Counted from the stretch's first letter, positions 18,001 to 30,600 are shown. The stretch is 64,000 nt of DNA from Pseudomonas sp. DG56-2 (GCF_004803755.1 NZ_CP032311.1:2000501-2064500); one strand, 5' to 3'. Translations and numbers: made by a program. Notes: generated from the letters alone by a model not told the origin.

Positions 18001-21000
18001 GCGGCGTTACGCAGCGCACTGCCGGAGTACATGGTGCCCGCGCACCTGTTGCTGCTGACCGAACTGCCGCTGACCACCAACGGCAAACTGGATCGCAAAG
18101 CCCTGCCAGCGCCAGATGCCAGCCTCTTGCAACAGCACTATGTGGCGCCGCAGGGCCTGCTGGAGGAAACCGTTGCCGCTATCTGGGCTGACCTTCTGCA
18201 ACTGCCGCAGGTTGGCGCCGAGGATGATTTTTTCGCCTTGGGTGGGCATTCACTGCTGGCCACTCAGGTGGTTTCGCGACTCAGCCAGGCGCTGAATATG
18301 CAGGTACCGCTCAAGCGCTTGTTCGAGCACGCCACCCTGCGTGCGTTTGCTGCCAGCTTGCGCACCCTTGCGTCAACGCCACGGGCCCCGTTGCTGGTGA
18401 TCGATCGTGAGCAACCGCTGCTGCTGTCCTACGCCCAGGAACGCCAGTGGTATCTCTGGCAAATGGATCCACAGAGCACCGCCTATCACATTCCAACCGC
18501 GCTACGCCTGCGCGGAGCCGTGGACATGACTGCCCTGCAGCGGGCTTTCGATGCCCTGATCGCCCGCCATGAAACCTTGCGCACTACCTTTATCCAGCAG
18601 GATGGTCAGCTTTTACAGTCCATTGCCGCTGCGACGCCGCTGAACATCGATGTGCAAGCGTTGAACGGCCACACCGATCCTGCTGGACACATCGAAGCAT
18701 GGCTGGAACGCCAGGCCAGCCGTCTGTTCGACCTGGAGCAAGGGCCGTTGCTGCGCGTCGGGCTGTTGCGTCTGGCGGCAGATGAGCATGTGTTGGCGCT
18801 CACCCAGCACCATATTGTCTCCGATGCCTGGTCGATGCAGCGCATGGTCGAGGAGTTGTTGCAGTGCTACAGCGCGTTCAGCCAAGGCCAATCGTTGCAG
18901 TTGCCGGCGCTGACGGTGCAGTACGCCGACTATGCGCAGTGGCAACGCAAGCACATGGCGGCAGGGGCGCGCGAACAGCAATTGGCCTACTGGACAACGC
19001 ATCTGGGCGCTGAGCATGAACTGCTCGAGTTGCCGCTGGACCGTCCACGGCCGGCCCAGGCCAGCGGGCGCGGTGCGACGTTGCCCTGGCGCCTGACGCC
19101 CGCCTTGAGCGCGCAGCTCAAGGCCTTGGCGCAGGCGCAGGGCGCGACCGTGTTCATGGTCTTGTTGGCGTCGTTGCAACTCGTCCTGCATCGCTACAGT
19201 CGCCAGCCTCTGATTCGCGTTGGTGTGCCTGTCGCCAACCGTCAGCACCTGGAAACCGAAGGTCTGATCGGCTTCTTCGTCAACACCCAGGTCATGCAGG
19301 CGAGTATCGATACGCAAATGTCGGTGGTGACGCTGCTGCGCCAGGTCAGGCAGTCTGCCGTGGAGGCGCAAGCGCACCAGGACCTGCCGTTCGAACAACT
19401 GCTCGAAGCGTTGCAGCCACAACGTGATGCCAGTCATCATCCACTGTTCCAGGTGCTGTTCAATCATCAGGCCCAGGGGCGTCAGGCCGCATTGCCGCGC
19501 CAGTTGCCCGGGTTGAGCCTGGAAGGCTTGTCGTTGGCGAGCAAAACCACCCAATTCGATCTGATGCTCGACACCTTTGAGTCGGTCGAGGGTATCGAGG
19601 CGCTGTTTACCTACGCCACAGACGTATTCGAGGCTTCAACCATCGACCGTCTCGCCAGCCATTGGCAAGTACTGTTGCAGGCAATGGTCGAGGCCCCGCA
19701 GCAACGCGTCGGTGAGCTGCCCATGCTGGTGGGCGATGAGCGCCAGGCCATTGTCCAGCAGTGGAACAACGCGTTGGTCGACTTTCCGGTGGAGCGCTGT
19801 CTGCACCCGATCATCGCCGAGCGTGCCCGTGAACGACCCGATGCGGTGGCTGTGAGTTGTGGCGCCCAGCAGTTGACCTACGCCCAGCTCAACGGTCGCG
19901 CCAATGCCTTGGCCCATCGCTTGATCGCCCATGGCGTCGGCCCGGATGTGCTGGTCGGGCTGGCGGTGGAGCGCAGCCTGGACATGCTGGTGGGGCTGCT
20001 GGCGATTCTCAAAGCTGGCGGGGCTTATGTGCCGCTCGATCCGGCGTATCCAGACGATCGCCTGGGCTACATGATCGCCGACAGCGGCATTGCCCTGTTG
20101 CTGACCCAAACCAGCTTGCAGCCACGGATGTCGGTGCCTGCGGGGGTGCCGGTGTTGTTGCTGGAGGATCACGCCGAGGCGCTGCGCGATGACGATCCGC
20201 TTACCCGCGTCAGCCCCGACAACCTCGCCTATGTCATTTACACATCGGGCTCCACCGGCAAGCCCAAGGGCACCTTGCTGACCCATCGCAACGTTCTGCG
20301 CCTGTTTGCCGCCACCGACGACTGGTTTGGTTTTGGTCCGCAGGATGTCTGGAGCCTGTTCCACTCCTACGGCTTTGACTTCTCGGTCTGGGAGATTTTC
20401 GGTGCGCTGTTGCACGGTGGTCGATTGCTGGTGGTGCCGCATGAGGTCAGCCGTTCGCCGCGTGAGTTCTACCACCTGCTGTGCGCCGAAGGGGTGACGG
20501 TGCTCAACCAGACACCGTCGGCGTTCAAGGCCTTGATGCAAGTGGCCTGCGCCGAACCTGCGCAGCACCTGTTGCGCAAAGTGATCTTCGGCGGCGAAGC
20601 GCTGGACGTGAAGAGCCTGCGCCCCTGGTTCGAGCGCTTTGGTGACAGCGCGCCGCAACTGGTGAACATGTACGGTATCACCGAAACCACCGTGCACGTG
20701 ACCTACCGGCCGCTGACGTTGGCTGACCTGGAGCAGGAAGCCAGCAGCCCGATTGGCGAGCCGATCGCCGACCTGTCGTGGTACTTGCTCGATGCCGATC
20801 TGAATCCAGTGCCCAAGGGTTGCGTCGGTGAGTTGTACATCGGCCGTGCCGGTTTGGCGCGCGGCTATCTCAATCGCGGTGACCTCAGTGCAAGCCGTTT
20901 TGTGCCCGACCCGTTCGGTAACGATGGCGGACGTCTGTATCGCAGCGGCGACCTGGCTCGCTATCAGGCTGACGGGGTGATCGAGTACATCGGCCGCATC

Positions 21001-21654
21001 GACCATCAATTGAAGATTCGCGGCTTCCGTATCGAATTGGGTGAGATCGAGGCGCGTCTGCTGGCCGATGAGGCGGTGGCCAGCGTGGTTGTACTGCCGT
21101 GGGGGGAGGGCGACGCCGTGCAACTGGTGGCTTATCTGGTGCCGCGCGATAGCGCGCTGCTCGATGCGCCCGGCGAGGTACAGGCGCAACTGCGCGATCA
21201 GCTCAAGGCGGCGCTACGCAGCGCACTGCCGGAGTACATGGTGCCTGCGCACCTGTTGCTGCTGACCGAACTGCCGCTGACCACCAACGGCAAACTGGAT
21301 CGCAAAGCCCTGCCCGCGCCGGATGCCAGCCTCTTGCAGCAGCACTATGTGGCGCCGCAAAGCGATCTCGAACAGCGCCTGGCGCTGATCTGGCAGGACG
21401 TCCTGAGCCTTGAGCAAGTTGGCCTGAACGACGACTTTTTTGCCCTCGGCGGGCACTCGCTGCAATTGGTCATGTTGCTTTCACGCATTCGCGCCGAACT
21501 CGGCGTGGAGTTGAAGATCAGGGCGTTCCACGGCCTACGCAGCCTCGGCGAATTGGCGGCGTTCCTGGAGCAGGCCGCTTCGACGCAGGCCCAGGACGAC
21601 GAACTGGATCAGATCTTCGGCGTGCTGGATGAACTGGAGACAGAAAATGTTTGA
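15049..21654 (+). CDS. NRPS-A: C-A(Thr)-T-C-A(Thr)-T, pyoverdine side-chain synthetase
   Basis: 2201 aa, two complete modules. First C domain is LCL-type (LSYAQQRMWLLWQLEP; HHIVADG at 185-191). A1 (about 510-1000) has selectivity residues DFWNIGMVHK, the threonine code, with Asp708 first. T1 carries Ser1068 in GGHSL. The second C domain has HHIVSDA at 1254-1260. A2 has the same Thr code and T2 Ser2137 is in GGHSL. There is no epimerase, so both Thr should stay L. It ends with an acidic tail (DELDQIFGVLDELETENV), probably a docking segment. Start chosen at ATG 15049; MNAEDARKL at 15058 is equally plausible. It overlaps NRPS-B by 8 nt. The two A regions are nearly identical at DNA level. Code reading is by eye. 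Confidence 0.93.
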   Translation: MKSMNAEDARKLARRFIELPLEKRRIFLQGLAREGVDFAQFPIPAQVPVAERDGLSYAQQRMWLLWQLEPASAAYNLLGAVRLRGTLDIGALEQAFTSLVERHETLRSVFIQQADERLVLAPIAQWPQVEHLDLSDLADAAREQQVGALTQQRALQPFDLTQGPLMRIALLKLKADEHVLLLTLHHIVADGWSMNVLIEEFTRLYTAHLDQQVPALPALAIQYSDYALWQRRWLEAGEQQRQLDYWLEQLGNDHPALELPLDHPRPAQASYRGRRLAFSLDRALVEQLRSFARQHNVTLFMLLLTAFNVLLHRYSGQPTIRVGSPIANRNRAEVEGLIGCFVNTQVLSAHVDGQLSVANLLAQVKALVLGAQAHQDLPFEQLVEALKLERDASRTPLFQVMYNHQPLVADVGDYSLASGLVLEPVQWQGRTTLFELTLDTYEQAGELRAALTYASDLFEAATIDRLASHWQVILQAMVQSPQQRIGELPMLVGDERQAIVQQWNKALVDFPVERCLHQIIAERAREWPDAVAVSCGAQQLTYAQLNGRANALAHRLIARGVGPDVLVGLAVERSLEMLVGLLAILKAGGAYVPLDPAYPDDRLAYMIADSGIALLLTQASLQARMSVPAVVPVLLLEDSAQALREDDPLTRVSPDNLAYVIYTSGSTGMPKGTLLTHRNVLRLFAATDDWFGFGPQDVWSLFHSYGFDFSVWEIFGALLHGGRLLVVPHEVSRSPREFYHLLCAEGVTVLNQTPSAFKALMQVACAEPAQHLLRKVIFGGEALDVKSLRPWFERFGDSAPQLVNMYGITETTVHVTYRPLTLADLEQEASSPIGEPIADLSWYLLDADLNPVPKGCVGELYIGRAGLARGYLNRGDLSASRFVPDPFGNDGGRFYRTGDLARYQADGVIEYIGRIDHQLKIRGFRIELGEIEARLLADEAVASVVVLPWGEGDAVQLVAYLVPRDSVLLDAPGEVQAQLRDQLKAALRSALPEYMVPAHLLLLTELPLTTNGKLDRKALPAPDASLLQQHYVAPQGLLEETVAAIWADLLQLPQVGAEDDFFALGGHSLLATQVVSRLSQALNMQVPLKRLFEHATLRAFAASLRTLASTPRAPLLVIDREQPLLLSYAQERQWYLWQMDPQSTAYHIPTALRLRGAVDMTALQRAFDALIARHETLRTTFIQQDGQLLQSIAAATPLNIDVQALNGHTDPAGHIEAWLERQASRLFDLEQGPLLRVGLLRLAADEHVLALTQHHIVSDAWSMQRMVEELLQCYSAFSQGQSLQLPALTVQYADYAQWQRKHMAAGAREQQLAYWTTHLGAEHELLELPLDRPRPAQASGRGATLPWRLTPALSAQLKALAQAQGATVFMVLLASLQLVLHRYSRQPLIRVGVPVANRQHLETEGLIGFFVNTQVMQASIDTQMSVVTLLRQVRQSAVEAQAHQDLPFEQLLEALQPQRDASHHPLFQVLFNHQAQGRQAALPRQLPGLSLEGLSLASKTTQFDLMLDTFESVEGIEALFTYATDVFEASTIDRLASHWQVLLQAMVEAPQQRVGELPMLVGDERQAIVQQWNNALVDFPVERCLHPIIAERARERPDAVAVSCGAQQLTYAQLNGRANALAHRLIAHGVGPDVLVGLAVERSLDMLVGLLAILKAGGAYVPLDPAYPDDRLGYMIADSGIALLLTQTSLQPRMSVPAGVPVLLLEDHAEALRDDDPLTRVSPDNLAYVIYTSGSTGKPKGTLLTHRNVLRLFAATDDWFGFGPQDVWSLFHSYGFDFSVWEIFGALLHGGRLLVVPHEVSRSPREFYHLLCAEGVTVLNQTPSAFKALMQVACAEPAQHLLRKVIFGGEALDVKSLRPWFERFGDSAPQLVNMYGITETTVHVTYRPLTLADLEQEASSPIGEPIADLSWYLLDADLNPVPKGCVGELYIGRAGLARGYLNRGDLSASRFVPDPFGNDGGRLYRSGDLARYQADGVIEYIGRIDHQLKIRGFRIELGEIEARLLADEAVASVVVLPWGEGDAVQLVAYLVPRDSALLDAPGEVQAQLRDQLKAALRSALPEYMVPAHLLLLTELPLTTNGKLDRKALPAPDASLLQQHYVAPQSDLEQRLALIWQDVLSLEQVGLNDDFFALGGHSLQLVMLLSRIRAELGVELKIRAFHGLRSLGELAAFLEQAASTQAQDDELDQIFGVLDELETENV
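16432..18152 (+). repeat. Duplicated adenylation segment, copy 1 (NRPS-A module 1)
   Basis: About 1.72 kb nearly identical to 19639-21359 at an exact offset of 3207 nt (1069 codons). It spans the end of the C domain, the full A domain and the start of the T domain. Similarity falls off sharply outside these limits, consistent with module duplication followed by gene conversion. Confidence 0.85.
19639..21359 (+). repeat. Duplicated adenylation segment, copy 2 (NRPS-A module 2)
   Basis: Partner of 16432-18152. Both copies encode the same threonine code. The C domains before and T domains after the repeat are clearly diverged. Confidence 0.85.
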
Positions 21655-24600
21655 GCCAACAGGTCGCAACCAGCAACTGGTCGAACGTATCAAGGGGCTG
21701 TCTGCCGACAAGCGTCGGCAGATGTTTGCCAAGCTCCACGAGATGGGTATCGATGTCGCCAAGCTGCCGATCGTCCCCAGCCGTCCTGGCGAGCGGGCAC
21801 CCCTGTCCTATGCCCAGCAGCGTCAGTGGTTTCTCTGGCAACTGGAACCGCACAGCAGTGCGTATCACATTCCCAGTGCCTTGCTGTTGCGCGGTGTGTT
21901 GAATGTCGAGCACCTGCGCCAGAGTTTTGCGACTCTGGTCGAGCGGCATGCCTGCTTGCGCACGCGCTTCGTCGAAGCCGAAGGGCAAGTCAGCCAGCAG
22001 GTGGAGGCGACAGCGCAGGTCGTTATCGAGCAAACCCATCTGCACGCCGAAGGTGCGCAGCGCGAGGCATTGATGCGTGCCTGCGTGGCCGAACTGAGCG
22101 CGCAGCCATTCGACTTGCTCAATGGTCCATTGCTGCGCGTGCGCCTGGTGCGCTTGGCTGATGATGAACACCTGCTGGTCCTGGTGCTGCATCACATCGT
22201 CACCGATGGCTGGTCGATGAGCCTGATGGTCGAGGAATTGATGGCCTGCTATGCGGCGTGCGCCCAAGGTCTGGCGCCGGCGCAAACAGCATTGCCCATC
22301 CAGTACGTTGACTTTGCGGCGTGGCAGCGCCAGTGGATGGAGTCGGGCGAAGGCGAGCGTCAATTGGCCTACTGGAAAAGCCAGTTGGGTGAGATCCAGG
22401 ATGTGCTGGAACTGCCCAGTGACCATCCGCGTCCGCCGACCATGAGCTATCGCGGTGGTCGCCTGCCCATTGCCGTGCCTGACGAATTGGACAGCGCCTT
22501 GCGCCAGTTGGCGCAAGGGCACGGGGTCAGTCTGTTCGTGTTGTTGCTGGCCTCGTTCATGGTGCTACTGCAACGCTACAGCGGCCAGGGCGACATCCGC
22601 GTCGGTGTGCCCGTGGCTAACCGTAACCGCCTGGAGACCGAACGGCTGATCGGGCTGTTCGTCAATACTCAGGTGCTTGCGACACGCCTTCGCGGTGATG
22701 AAAGCTTCGCAGTCTTGCTGCAACGTATCGACCAGCAGGTAGGTGATGCGCAAACCCATCAGGACCTGCCTTTCGAACACTTGGTCGAGGCCTTGGGTGT
22801 CGCGCGCAGCCTCAGCCATAACCCCCTGTTCCAAGCCATGCACAACCACCAGGATGGCGTGCATCAAGCGCTATCAATGAGTTTGTCGGGGCTTACCGTC
22901 GAGGCCTTGGAGTGGGATGCCGGCACGGCTCAACTGGACCTGACCCTGGAAACCCAGGATAGCGGCCACGGGCTGTCGGCGGCGCTGATCTACGCCCGCG
23001 ATTTGTTCGAGCACAGCAGTATCGAGCGCATGGCGCGGCATTGGCTCAACCTGCTGCGCGCTATCGTTGCCAGTCCGCAGGCCAAGGTCGCCGAGCTGGC
23101 CCTGCTCGATGCCGAGGAAACGGTGCAGATCGTCGAGCAGTGGAACGCCACCGCCGCCGAATACCCGCTGGATACACCCGTGCATAGGCTGATCGAACAG
23201 CAAGTGCAAGCCACCCCCGACGCGCCTGCCTTGTGCATGGGCGCGCAGCAGTTGAGCTACCGCGAGCTGGACCAGCGCGCCAACCAGCTGGCCCATCAGT
23301 TGATCGCGCTGGGCGTCGGGCCTGAAGTGCTGGTCGGTATTGCCGTCGAGCGCAGTATGGACATGGTCATCGGCCTGCTGGCGATTCTCAAGGCAGGTGG
23401 CGCTTATGTACCGCTCGACCCGGAATACCCCGAGGAACGTCTGGCCTACATGATTGAGGACAGCCGCATCGCCTTGCTGCTGACGCAATCGCACCTGCGC
23501 CTGCCATGCCCGGCCGAGCTGCCGGTACTGGCGCTCGACCAACTGGTGTTGGAGCGTTTTCCCGTGCATGCCCCGGCGCCGCAGCTCGACCCCGAGCATC
23601 TTGCCTATGTGATCTACACCTCCGGATCCACCGGCAAGCCGAAAGGGGCCGGCAACCGCCATAAAGCCCTGAGCAACCGCCTGTGCTGGATGCAACAGGC
23701 CTACGGCCTGGGCGCAGGTGACACCGTCCTGCAGAAAACCCCGTTCAGCTTCGACGTGTCGGTATGGGAATTCTTCTGGCCGCTGATGACCGGTGCGCGC
23801 CTGGCCATGGCTGCGCCAGGTGATCATCGTGACCCACGACGCTTGGTAGCGCTGATTCATGCCCATCAGGTCACGACCCTGCACTTTGTACCGTCGATGC
23901 TGCAGATGTTCCTGCTCGACGAGCAGGTCGCCAGTTGCACCGGTTTGCGCCGCATCATTTGCAGTGGCGAAGCATTGCCGGTGGACGCTCAAGCTCAAGT
24001 GTTGGCCAAACTACCGAATGCCGGTTTGTACAACCTCTATGGCCCGACCGAAGCGGCCATCGACGTTACCCACTGGACCTGCCGCGACGAAGGCCGCGAT
24101 GCCGTGCCGATCGGTGAGCCGATTGCCAACCTGCAAACCTACGTGCTCGACGCCGAATTGAACGCGCTGCCAGTGGGTGTGGTCGGCGAGTTGTACTTGG
24201 GTGGCATGGGCCTGGCGCGCGGTTATCACCGCCGTGCGGCACTCACCGCCGAGCGCTTTGTCACCAGCCCGTTTGGCAACGGCGCACGTTTGTACCGCAC
24301 CGGTGATCTGGCCAGCCAGCGGGCTGACGGCGTAATCGAGTATCGAGGCCGCATCGACCACCAGGTGAAGATCCGCGGTTTGCGCATCGAACTGGGCGAA
24401 ATCGAAGCACGCCTGATGGAACAGGACGCCGTGCGCGAAGCGGTAGTGCTGGCCATCGACGCCGCGCTGGTCGCCTATGTGGTGCCTACCGATTGGACCC
24501 CGCAGCGCCAGGAAGCCCTGCGCGATGCGATTCGCGAGCCGCTGCGCCAGGCGTTGCCGGATTACATGGTGCCAGCACAGTTGCTGTTCATCGAACACAT

Positions 24601-27600
24601 GCCCCTGAGCCCCAACGGCAAGCTGGACCGCAAGGCCCTGCCCAAGCCAGACGCCAACCGCGTGCAGAAAAGCTACGTGGCCCCGCGCACCGCGGTGGAG
24701 CAGCAGATCGCGGCGATCTGGCAGGACGTATTGAAGATCGAGCAAGTAGGGCTGGCCGACAACTTCTTCGAGCTTGGCGGCGACTCGATCATCTCCATCC
24801 AGGTGGTCAGCCGCGCCCGCCAGGCCGGTATTCGTTTCAGCCCCAAAGACTTGTTCCAGCATCAAACCGTGCAAAGCCTGGCGGCAGTGGCCGAGACCGG
24901 CGAAACAGCGCATGTCATCGACCAGGGGCCGGTACAGGGGGAAGCCTTGTTGATGCCGTTCCAGCACTGGTTCTTCGACACCCTGACGGACAATCACCAG
25001 CACTGGAACCAGTCGCTGCTGCTGGCGCCCCGTGATCCCTTGCAGGTGGAGGCACTCGATCAGGCCCTGGGCAGTATCGTTCGTCACCACGACGCGTTGC
25101 GCCTGCATTTTCACAATCCAAACGGCCAAGGCTGGAGCGCGCAGTTTGCCGAGGCGCACGACAACATGTTGCTGTGGCAACTGACAGTCGCTGACGAAGC
25201 ACAATTGAACACAGCCGCCGATACGGTTCAGCGCAGTCTTGACCTGCAGCAGGGGCCGTTGCTGCGGGCGTTGCTGGCAACGCTGGCCGATGGCAGCCAA
25301 CGCCTGTTGCTGGTGGTTCATCACCTGGTGGTGGACGGCGTGTCCTGGCGCATTCTGCTCGAAGACTTGCAATCGGCCTATCAACAATCACTGGCAGGCC
25401 AGGAGGTGCGCTTGCCGGCCAAGACGCATTCGATCAAGGTCTGGGCCGAGCAACTGCAGGCCGATGCCTGCACTCCGGAACTGGAGCATCAGCTAGCGTT
25501 CTGGCAAGCCCAGGCGGTAGACGCCGAGCTTCCTTGCCAACGTCCGGCGGCGTCGTTGTTCAATCGCGATGCCTGTCATGTGCAGACGCGCCTCGATGCC
25601 GACGTTACCCGACGCTTGCTGCAAGAGGCCCCCACGGCGTATCGCACCCGCGTCAACGATTTGCTGTTGACGGCCTTGGCGCGTGTTCTTGTCCGTTGGA
25701 GCGGTCACCCCTCGGTTGCCGTGCTGATGGAGGGACATGGCCGCGAACCGCTGTCGCGCGAACTCGACCTGACCCGTAGTGTGGGCTGGTTCACCAGCTT
25801 CTATCCGCTCAAACTGACGCCGGCGCCAGCACTGGCCGACTCGATCAAACAGATCAAGGAACAATTGCGCGCGGTGCCGGACCACGGCATGGGTTACGGC
25901 GCCTTGCGCTACCTGGGTAGCCCTGACTCCCGCCAAGCCTTGGCGCAACTGACGCCAGCGCGCGTTACGTTCAACTACCTCGGTCAGCTCGATGCAGGTT
26001 TCGCGCAGACCGATGGCCTGTTTGTACCCAGTAACCAAGCGCGAGGTCAGGAGCAGGATGCTGCTGCACCGCTGCCGAACTGGTTGACCCTCAACGGTCA
26101 AGTCTATGGGGGTGAACTGCTGGTGGATTGGCAGTTCAGCGCGCAGATGTTCGATGAAACCACGGTCCAGGCCCTGGCCGACGCCTACACCCAAGCGTTG
26201 CATGAGCTGATCGAGCATTGCTGCAGCGCAGGCATCGGCGCGCTCACGCCAGCAGATGTGCCGTTGGCCAAGCTTGAGCAACAACAGCTTGATCAACTTG
26301 GCCTTGATCCGCGAGCCGTGCAGGACCTCTATCCACTGTCGCCGATGCAGCAGGGTATGTTGTTCCACAGCCTCTACGCGCAGGCCCCGGGTCAGTACAT
26401 CAACCAGATGTCGGTTACCGTGCAAGGTCTCGACCTGCAGCGCTTCCAGGCGGCCTGGCAGGCCACCGTGGATGCGCACGATATTCTGCGCACGGCGTTT
26501 CTCACCGGCAGCAACCTGACTCGGCCGTTACAGGTGGTGCAGCGTGCGGCGCAGGTGCCGTTTCTTGTTGAAGACTGGCGCAATCGCGCGGATCAGGCCG
26601 AGGCCATCGAGGCCTGGGCCGAAGCTCAGCGCAGCAAGGGCTTTGCCCTGGAACGTGCGCCTTTGCTGACGTTACACCTGCTTCGACTGGACGAGCAGCG
26701 CTACACATTGATCTACACCAGCCACCACATTCTTATGGACGGCTGGAGCAATGCGCAGTTGCTCGCAGAGGTCCTGCAGCGCTACAGCGGTGTCGCGCTG
26801 GCAGATCAAGCGGGGCGCTACCGCGACTACATCGCCTGGTTGGACAAGCAGGATCCTGTGGCGGACGAGCGTTTCTGGAAGGCGCATGTCCAGCACCTCG
26901 ACGCACCCACCCGCCTTGCTGCAACACTGCCAGACCCGCCCCAGGGGTTGAGTGGTTATGCCGAGTTCAAGCAGACGCTGGAGCCGGACATTACCCAGGG
27001 TCTGAAGACCTTCGCCAGTCAGCACAAGGTAACCTTGAACACGCTGATTCAAGCAGCCTGGGCCTTGTTGCTGCAACGTTACAGCGGTCAGCCAACGGTA
27101 GCTTTCGGTGCTACGGTGGCGGGGCGTTCAGCGCCGCTGCCAGGTATCGAAGCGCAGGTCGGTCTGTTCATCAACACCTTGCCGGTGGTTGTCAGCCTCA
27201 GCCCCGAGCAGTCGCTGGTGCAGGTGCTGCAAACCCTGCAAGCGCAGAATCTCGCCCTGCGCGACCACGAGCACACGCCGCTATTCGATATTCAACGCTG
27301 GGCCGGGCAGGGCGGCGAAGGGCTGTTCGATTCATTATTGGTGTTCGAGAACTATCCGGTCTCTACAGCCTTGCAGGAGGGCGCACCGCAGGGGCTGCGC
27401 TTTACCGAGGTGCAGACGCGTGAGCAAACCAGCTATCCATTGACTCTGCTGGTTGCCGTCGAAGATCGCCTGACTCTACAGTTCCAGTATGCCCGCGCGC
27501 ATTTCAGCGCTAGCCAGGTGCAGGGCTTTGGCGCACATCTGTCAGCGTTGCTGCACGGCATGTTGGCGGCGCCTGGGGCGCTCGGCGAGTTGCCGATGCT

Positions 27601-30600
27601 GACAGCAGGCGAACACCAGTGCCTGCTGCATGACTGGAACGCCAGCACGTTGCCGCCGGCCCAGGGCAGTTCCATTGTTGCCTTGATCGTCCGTCAGGTG
27701 CAGGCCCATCCCGAACAATTGGCGCTGATCGACCAGCACCAGCATTTGAGTTATCGCCAACTGGACCAGCAGGCTAATCGCCTGGCGCATCACTTGATCA
27801 GCCTCGGCGTGGGTGCCGAAGTGCGCGTCGGTGTGGCCCTGGAGCGTTCCAGTGAACTGATCGTTGCGCTATTGGCGGTACTCAAGGCCGGAGGCGCCTA
27901 CGTGCCGCTGGACCCGGACTACCCGACCGAGCGCCTGGCCTACATGCTTGCGGACAGTCGCGCCGAGGTCTTGATTACACAAGCGTCGGTACTTGGCGCG
28001 CTTGTGCCGCCCGCCGGCACCCGCATCGTTCAGATGCAGGTCGATGCGCCATGGCTGGCCGAACAACCCGACAGTGCTCCGCCGCTGCACCTGAGCCCCG
28101 ACAACCTGGCCTACGTGATTTACACCTCGGGCTCCACCGGCCAGCCGAAAGGCGTGGCCATTACCCACCGCAACGTCGAGGCTCTGATCCACTGGTCACA
28201 ACAGGCATACAGCCGCGAGGACATGCAAGGCGTTCTGGCGTCGACCTCGGTGTGCTTCGACCTTTCGGTCTGGGAGATTTTCGTCACCCTGGCCAGCGGC
28301 GGCTCACTGATACTGGCGCGCAACGCCCTGGCGTTGCCAGAGCTGCCGGCGCGTGACCAGGTACGCTTGATCAACACAGTGCCTTCGGCAATTGCCGCGT
28401 TGCTGCGCGCCGGGCAGATCCCTGCCAGCGTGCGCATCATCAACCTCGCAGGCGAACCGCTGAAACAAGCGTTGGTCGAGCAGCTGTATCAATTGCCGGG
28501 CATCACCCAGGTCAACGATCTGTATGGTCCGTCGGAAGACACCACTTATTCCACCTGGACACGCCGTGAAGCCGGTGGCACAGCGACTATCGGCCGACCA
28601 CTTCCGGGCACCGGCAGCTTCCTTCTCGATGCCAGTCTGCAACCTGCACCGCAGGGCGTGGCGGCTGAGCTGTATCTGTCAGGGGCCGGCTTGACCCGTG
28701 GCTATCTGGGGCGTGCGGCGCTGACGGCCGAACGTTTCGTGCCCAATCCGTTTTCGACCGCGGGCGAGCGCTTGTATCGCACCAGCGACTTGACCCGCTA
28801 CCGCCCCGACGCGCGCATTGAATACCTCGGGCGTATCGATCACCAGGTGAAAATCCGCGGCTTTCGAATCGAGCTGGGCGAGATCGAGGCGCGCCTGCTG
28901 GCCCAGGACTCGGTGCGCGAGGTCGCGGTGCTCGCTGTCGAACATCAGGGCAGCGCGCAATTGGTCGCTTACATCGCCGCTCATGAACATAGCGATGAAG
29001 CCGGGCAGCAAGCGACCTTGCGCGCGCAGATCAAGGCGCGTCTGGGCGATCAGTTGCCGGGCTACATGGTGCCGGTCTTTATCCTGTTCCTGGCGCAACT
29101 GCCATTGACACCCAACGGCAAGCTCGACCGCAAGGCGTTGCCAGAGGTCGATCAACCGCCCGCCAGCGCCGCGTTCCAAGCACCGTGTACGGCGCTTGAA
29201 CAGCAGCTTGCCGAGGTCTGGCAGCAAGTGCTGGATGTTGAACGTGTGGGGGTTGACGATCACTTCTTCGAGTTGGGTGGCCATTCGCTGCTTGCTACCC
29301 AGGTGGTGTCACGCCTGCAAGGGCTGCTTGCGGTGCCGGTGAGTTTGCGTGATCTGTTCGATCATCCCCGTCTGCAGGCGTTCGCCCAACTGCTGCAGGC
29401 ACGTTCAACGCACGCCACAGCGCCACAGCGGCCTGCGTTGAGCGCCTATGGCGAACAACCCGAGGCGCCGTTGTCGCTGGCCCAGCGACGGCTGTGGGTG
29501 GTCGAGCAGTTGTCCGCGGGCACTGGTGCTTACGGCATGCCCCTGGCCTTGCGCTTGCAGGGTGAGTTGCAGGTGCCACTGCTGCGCGCCAGCCTGGCTG
29601 AAGTCATCCGTCGTCATCAGGTGTTGCGAACCGCCTATGTCAGCGATGACGAGGGCGATCCAATAGCCCTTGTGTCGCCGACGGTGGAACTGGACCTGCC
29701 GCTACTGGACCTGTCCGCCTTGAGCCGTGCCGAACAGGAAACGCAAGTGGCGCAGGCGGTACTGGACAATGCCAGTACCCCGATCAGCCTGCTCAGTGCA
29801 CCGCTGATGCGCGGCCGGGTGGTGCGCCTGAGTGCGACCGAGCATGTGGTGTTGTATGCGATGCATCACATCATCTCCGATGGTTGGTCGATGTCGCTGC
29901 TGGTTAATGAATGGGTCGCGCTCTACGGCTTGCTCCATGCCGGCAAGCCAGCCGTGCTGACACCGCTGAAGGTGCAGTACAGCGACTATGCGCGCTGGCA
30001 GCAGGCATTGCAGAGCAGCGGCGTCATGGCGCTGCAGGCCGACTACTGGAAGCGCACACTGGCCGCGTACAGCGGGCAACTGCCGTTGCCGACCGACTAT
30101 CCACGAACGAACGTGGCATCAACGGCGGGCAACGACCTGCAACTGCATCTCGATGGCACCTTGGTGCAGCGCCTCAAGGTGCTTGCTGCACAGGCCAACG
30201 CCACCCTCTATAGCACCTTGCTGGCCGCCTTCCAGGTGTTGTTGCACCGCATCAGCGCCAGCGACGACCTGGTGGTCGGCGCCGACGTTGCCGGGCGCCA
30301 GCAACCGGAGCTGGAGCAACTGATTGGTTTCTTCGTCAACGTCCTGCCATTGCGTTCGCGCTACAGCGCAGAGCAGACCTTCAGCCGTTACCTGGGCGTG
30401 GTCCGTGACACGGCGCTGAGCGCCTTCGAACACCAGGATTTACCCTTCGACATGATCGTCGAAGCCTCCGGTGTCGCGCGTCAACGTGGCCTTAACCCGC
30501 TGGTCCAGGTGTTGTTCGTGATGAACAACCTACCGGTACGCAACAGCAGTCTGGACGGACTCAAGGTCGAGGTACTGCCGGCACTGGCCAGCTACTCGAA

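Noticed and set aside
18800..18830. HHxxxDA instead of HHxxxDG in the second C domain of NRPS-A, taken as a sign of inactivity.
   Set aside because: The same Ala variant occurs in C domains of NRPS-D and NRPS-E in otherwise normal modules, and both catalytic-motif His and Asp are kept.
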